33,992 bases of DNA from Acidimicrobiales bacterium (GTDB lineage Bacteria > Actinomycetota > Acidimicrobiia > Spongiisociales > ZC4RG35). The notes under the pieces are model-generated. The model was not told the DNA's origin and made no database searches. It was given only the letters and a program-made list of their open reading frames with translations. The stretch covers positions 1 to 33,992 of the forward strand of contig JAGFIR010000134.1 in the NCBI GenBank assembly GCA_024103415.1, given 5' to 3'. The position numbers and the translations under genes were made by a program. Within the stretch, counting starts at the first letter, position 1, and every line of letters begins with the position of its first letter. Below are positions 32,703 to 33,992 of the stretch, in pieces.

Positions 32703-33904
32703 CGGCACTCGCCGCCGAGGCGACATCCCGACTCGACTTGCCCGACGGTGACCTCGTGGTCGCTCTCTCCGGCGGCGCCGACTCGGCCGCGCTTGCGTGG
32801 CTGATCGGGGAGGCCGGCCGCAAGGTCCGGGCCGTTCACGTCGATCACGGCCTTCCCGGGTCTCCACTGATGAGGAAGGCGGCGGTGGCGATCGCCGGGC
32901 GTCTCGGCCTCGATCTCCGCATCCTCGAGGTGGTGGTGGCGGACGGTCCCTCACCGGAGGCGATGGCCCGGGAGGCGCGATACGCGGCCCTGGCCGGCGC
33001 GATCGGCGACGGAGAGACCCTCCTCACCGCGCACACCGCCGACGACAACCTGGAGACGGTGCTCATCAACCTGGTGCGGGGGACGGGCACCAGGGGCCTG
33101 GCCGGCATCCCGCGTCGCGGCCTCGCCGGCGCGCACCGGCCCTTGCTCGAGGTGAGCCGCGACGTCACGAGGGAGATCGCCGCCCTTGCCGGTCTTCCCT
33201 TCGCCGAAGACCCGATGAACCTGGACCCGAACCTGGCTCGCACCCACATCCGGGCCCGTGTCCTGCCCGAGCTGCGGGCGCTCAACCCCGACCTGGTGGC
33301 CACTGTGACCCGGAGCTCTGCCCTCGTGGCCGCCGACGCCGACCTCCTGGATGAGCTGGAGGGTGTGATCACGGTCCGGGAGACACCGGACGGCCTGGCG
33401 ATCGCCGTTGGGGAGCTGGCCGCGGCCCCCGGGGCCGTCGCGGGAAGGGTGCTGCGCGAGGCGCTCGGGGCCCTGGGAGCACCCCGCTCGGCCGAATCCG
33501 TCGCCCAGGCCCTGGCGGTGGCCAGGGGAGAGGCGACGTCGGCCCGGTTGGGTGGCGGTGTCACCGTCACCCGGCGCGGTGCGGTGCTCCATCTGATCGG
33601 CGACACCGTGGAGCAGAGCGACGTGATCGCCCTGCAACCGGGGGTGACCCGGCACGCCGGCCTCGTCTTCGAGGTGCTGCGACGCGACGGCGTCTGCCGT
33701 GTCGCCCCACTGGGCAATTGGGGAGCGATCTTCCCGGAGGGCACCAGCCTCACGGTCGGTCCGGACGGTGTCGTCCACGCCGACGGCGAGCCCGCCTGGA
33801 TCCCCGGAAGGCAGCGCCTCCCGGTCGCCTGGTATCAGGCGGGGTCGGTCGGCTACCTTTCCGTGCTCGCCAGAGAGGAAAGCGGATGGACATCAAGCCC
33901 CTGA
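32681..33904 (+). CDS. tilS: tRNA(Ile)-lysidine synthetase
   Basis: Modifies C34 of the CAU-anticodon tRNA-Ile with lysine and ATP so that it reads AUA; essential in most bacteria. 407 aa. The PP-loop is VALSGGADSAALAWL (about 25-39), followed by HVDHGLPG, TAHTADDNLETVLINL and RGTGTRGLAGIP, and the linker and C-terminal domain. The open frame reaches back to 31868, but ATG 32681 fits the family start (MAGTRRL). It overlaps both neighbours (22 bases upstream, 19 downstream). Confidence 0.95.
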   Translation: MAGTRRLTALAAEATSRLDLPDGDLVVALSGGADSAALAWLIGEAGRKVRAVHVDHGLPGSPLMRKAAVAIAGRLGLDLRILEVVVADGPSPEAMAREARYAALAGAIGDGETLLTAHTADDNLETVLINLVRGTGTRGLAGIPRRGLAGAHRPLLEVSRDVTREIAALAGLPFAEDPMNLDPNLARTHIRARVLPELRALNPDLVATVTRSSALVAADADLLDELEGVITVRETPDGLAIAVGELAAAPGAVAGRVLREALGALGAPRSAESVAQALAVARGEATSARLGGGVTVTRRGAVLHLIGDTVEQSDVIALQPGVTRHAGLVFEVLRRDGVCRVAPLGNWGAIFPEGTSLTVGPDGVVHADGEPAWIPGRQRLPVAWYQAGSVGYLSVLAREESGWTSSP

Positions 33905-33992
33905 TCACAGCCGAGGAGATCGCCGAGAAGCTGGCCGAGATGGGCCGGCAGATCACCGAGGACTACCGGGGCAAGGACCTGCTCCTGGTCGG
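33886..33992 (+). CDS. hpt: Hypoxanthine phosphoribosyltransferase (3' truncated)
   Basis: The first 35 codons of a gene cut by the window end. They read MDIKPLITAEEIAEKLAEM, then GRQITEDYRG and KDLLLVG, the usual N-terminus of Hpt, which salvages hypoxanthine and guanine with PRPP. The catalytic PRPP loop is outside the window. ATG 33886 has GAGGAA nine bases ahead and overlaps tilS by 19 bases; tilS-hpt (often with ftsH next) is a classic bacterial order. Confidence 0.88.
   Translation, partial: MDIKPLITAEEIAEKLAEMGRQITEDYRGKDLLLV

Noticed and set aside
31566-32954. 462-aa minus-strand open frame across the metalloprotease and tilS
   Set aside because: It runs antisense to three overlapping real genes and has low-complexity composition.

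Overview
The window is a continuous stretch of GC-rich bacterial chromosome (about two thirds G+C by eye), almost fully coding, with 39 genes (two cut by the window edges), no gap over 120 bases, and no sign of phage, insertion sequences or CRISPR. The gene set and order suggest Actinomycetota. Pointers are a mycobacterial-type tad pilus locus, a SigR/RsrA-like redox sigma pair, topA-tmk-holB, DUF2342 metalloprotease-tilS-hpt, and a zinc-free TopA C-terminus. A NifJ-type pyruvate:ferredoxin oxidoreductase, a PolX polymerase and an HU protein without a lysine-rich tail argue against Mycobacterium or Streptomyces. An uncultivated Acidimicrobiia-like lineage is my best guess, and that is inference.

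Layout. 1-2485: two halves of a heterodimeric ABC exporter, the first cut by the window start. 2482-5262 (minus): a MutT1-like Nudix hydrolase, a small Cys/His protein and a fused E1 alpha-beta 2-oxoacid dehydrogenase, divergent from a HisC-like aminotransferase (5356-6441). 6536-8600: APH-fold kinase, phosphoribosyltransferase and DUF3237 protein. 8660-9436 (minus): crotonase. 9549-9842: HU with a strong terminator. 9930-11679: glycerophosphodiesterase, anchored exported protein and GNAT enzyme, joined by 4-base overlaps. 11669-13390: a divergent IspD-family gene, a small orphan and a HAD-IB phosphatase. 13453-17162: tad pilus operon (degenerate Ssd/CpaE-like protein, TadA, TadB, TadC, Flp pilin, two TadE-like proteins). 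17185-18915: PolX. 18919-23161: ferritin-like protein divergent from NifJ. 23233-27110: PIN-PhoH ATPase convergent with topA. 27190-28814: tmk-holB. 28875-28946: tRNA-Thr(CGT). 29039-30436 (minus): membrane-anchored cupredoxin-multicopper oxidase fusion. 30515-31326: ECF sigma factor and zinc anti-sigma factor. 31366-33992: exported membrane protein, DUF2342 metalloprotease, tilS and the start of hpt.

Two genome-scale patterns stand out. First, about ten genes carry a TANNNT hexamer ending 6-8 bases before their start codon with no convincing Shine-Dalgarno sequence, which points to widespread leaderless transcription. At 12287-12296 two divergent leaderless genes share the same TA step in their -10 elements. 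Second, convergent neighbours often overlap at their stop codons, using CTAG or CTAA so that one tetranucleotide ends both genes.

I found no unmistakable new defence or mobile system. The best leads are the pilus locus whose Ssd/CpaE-position protein lacks a recognisable P-loop, the shared divergent promoter, the orphan small proteins (2933-3163, 12303-12617, 10688-11185), the anchored cupredoxin-oxidase fusion and the IspD homologue lacking expected substrate-binding residues.
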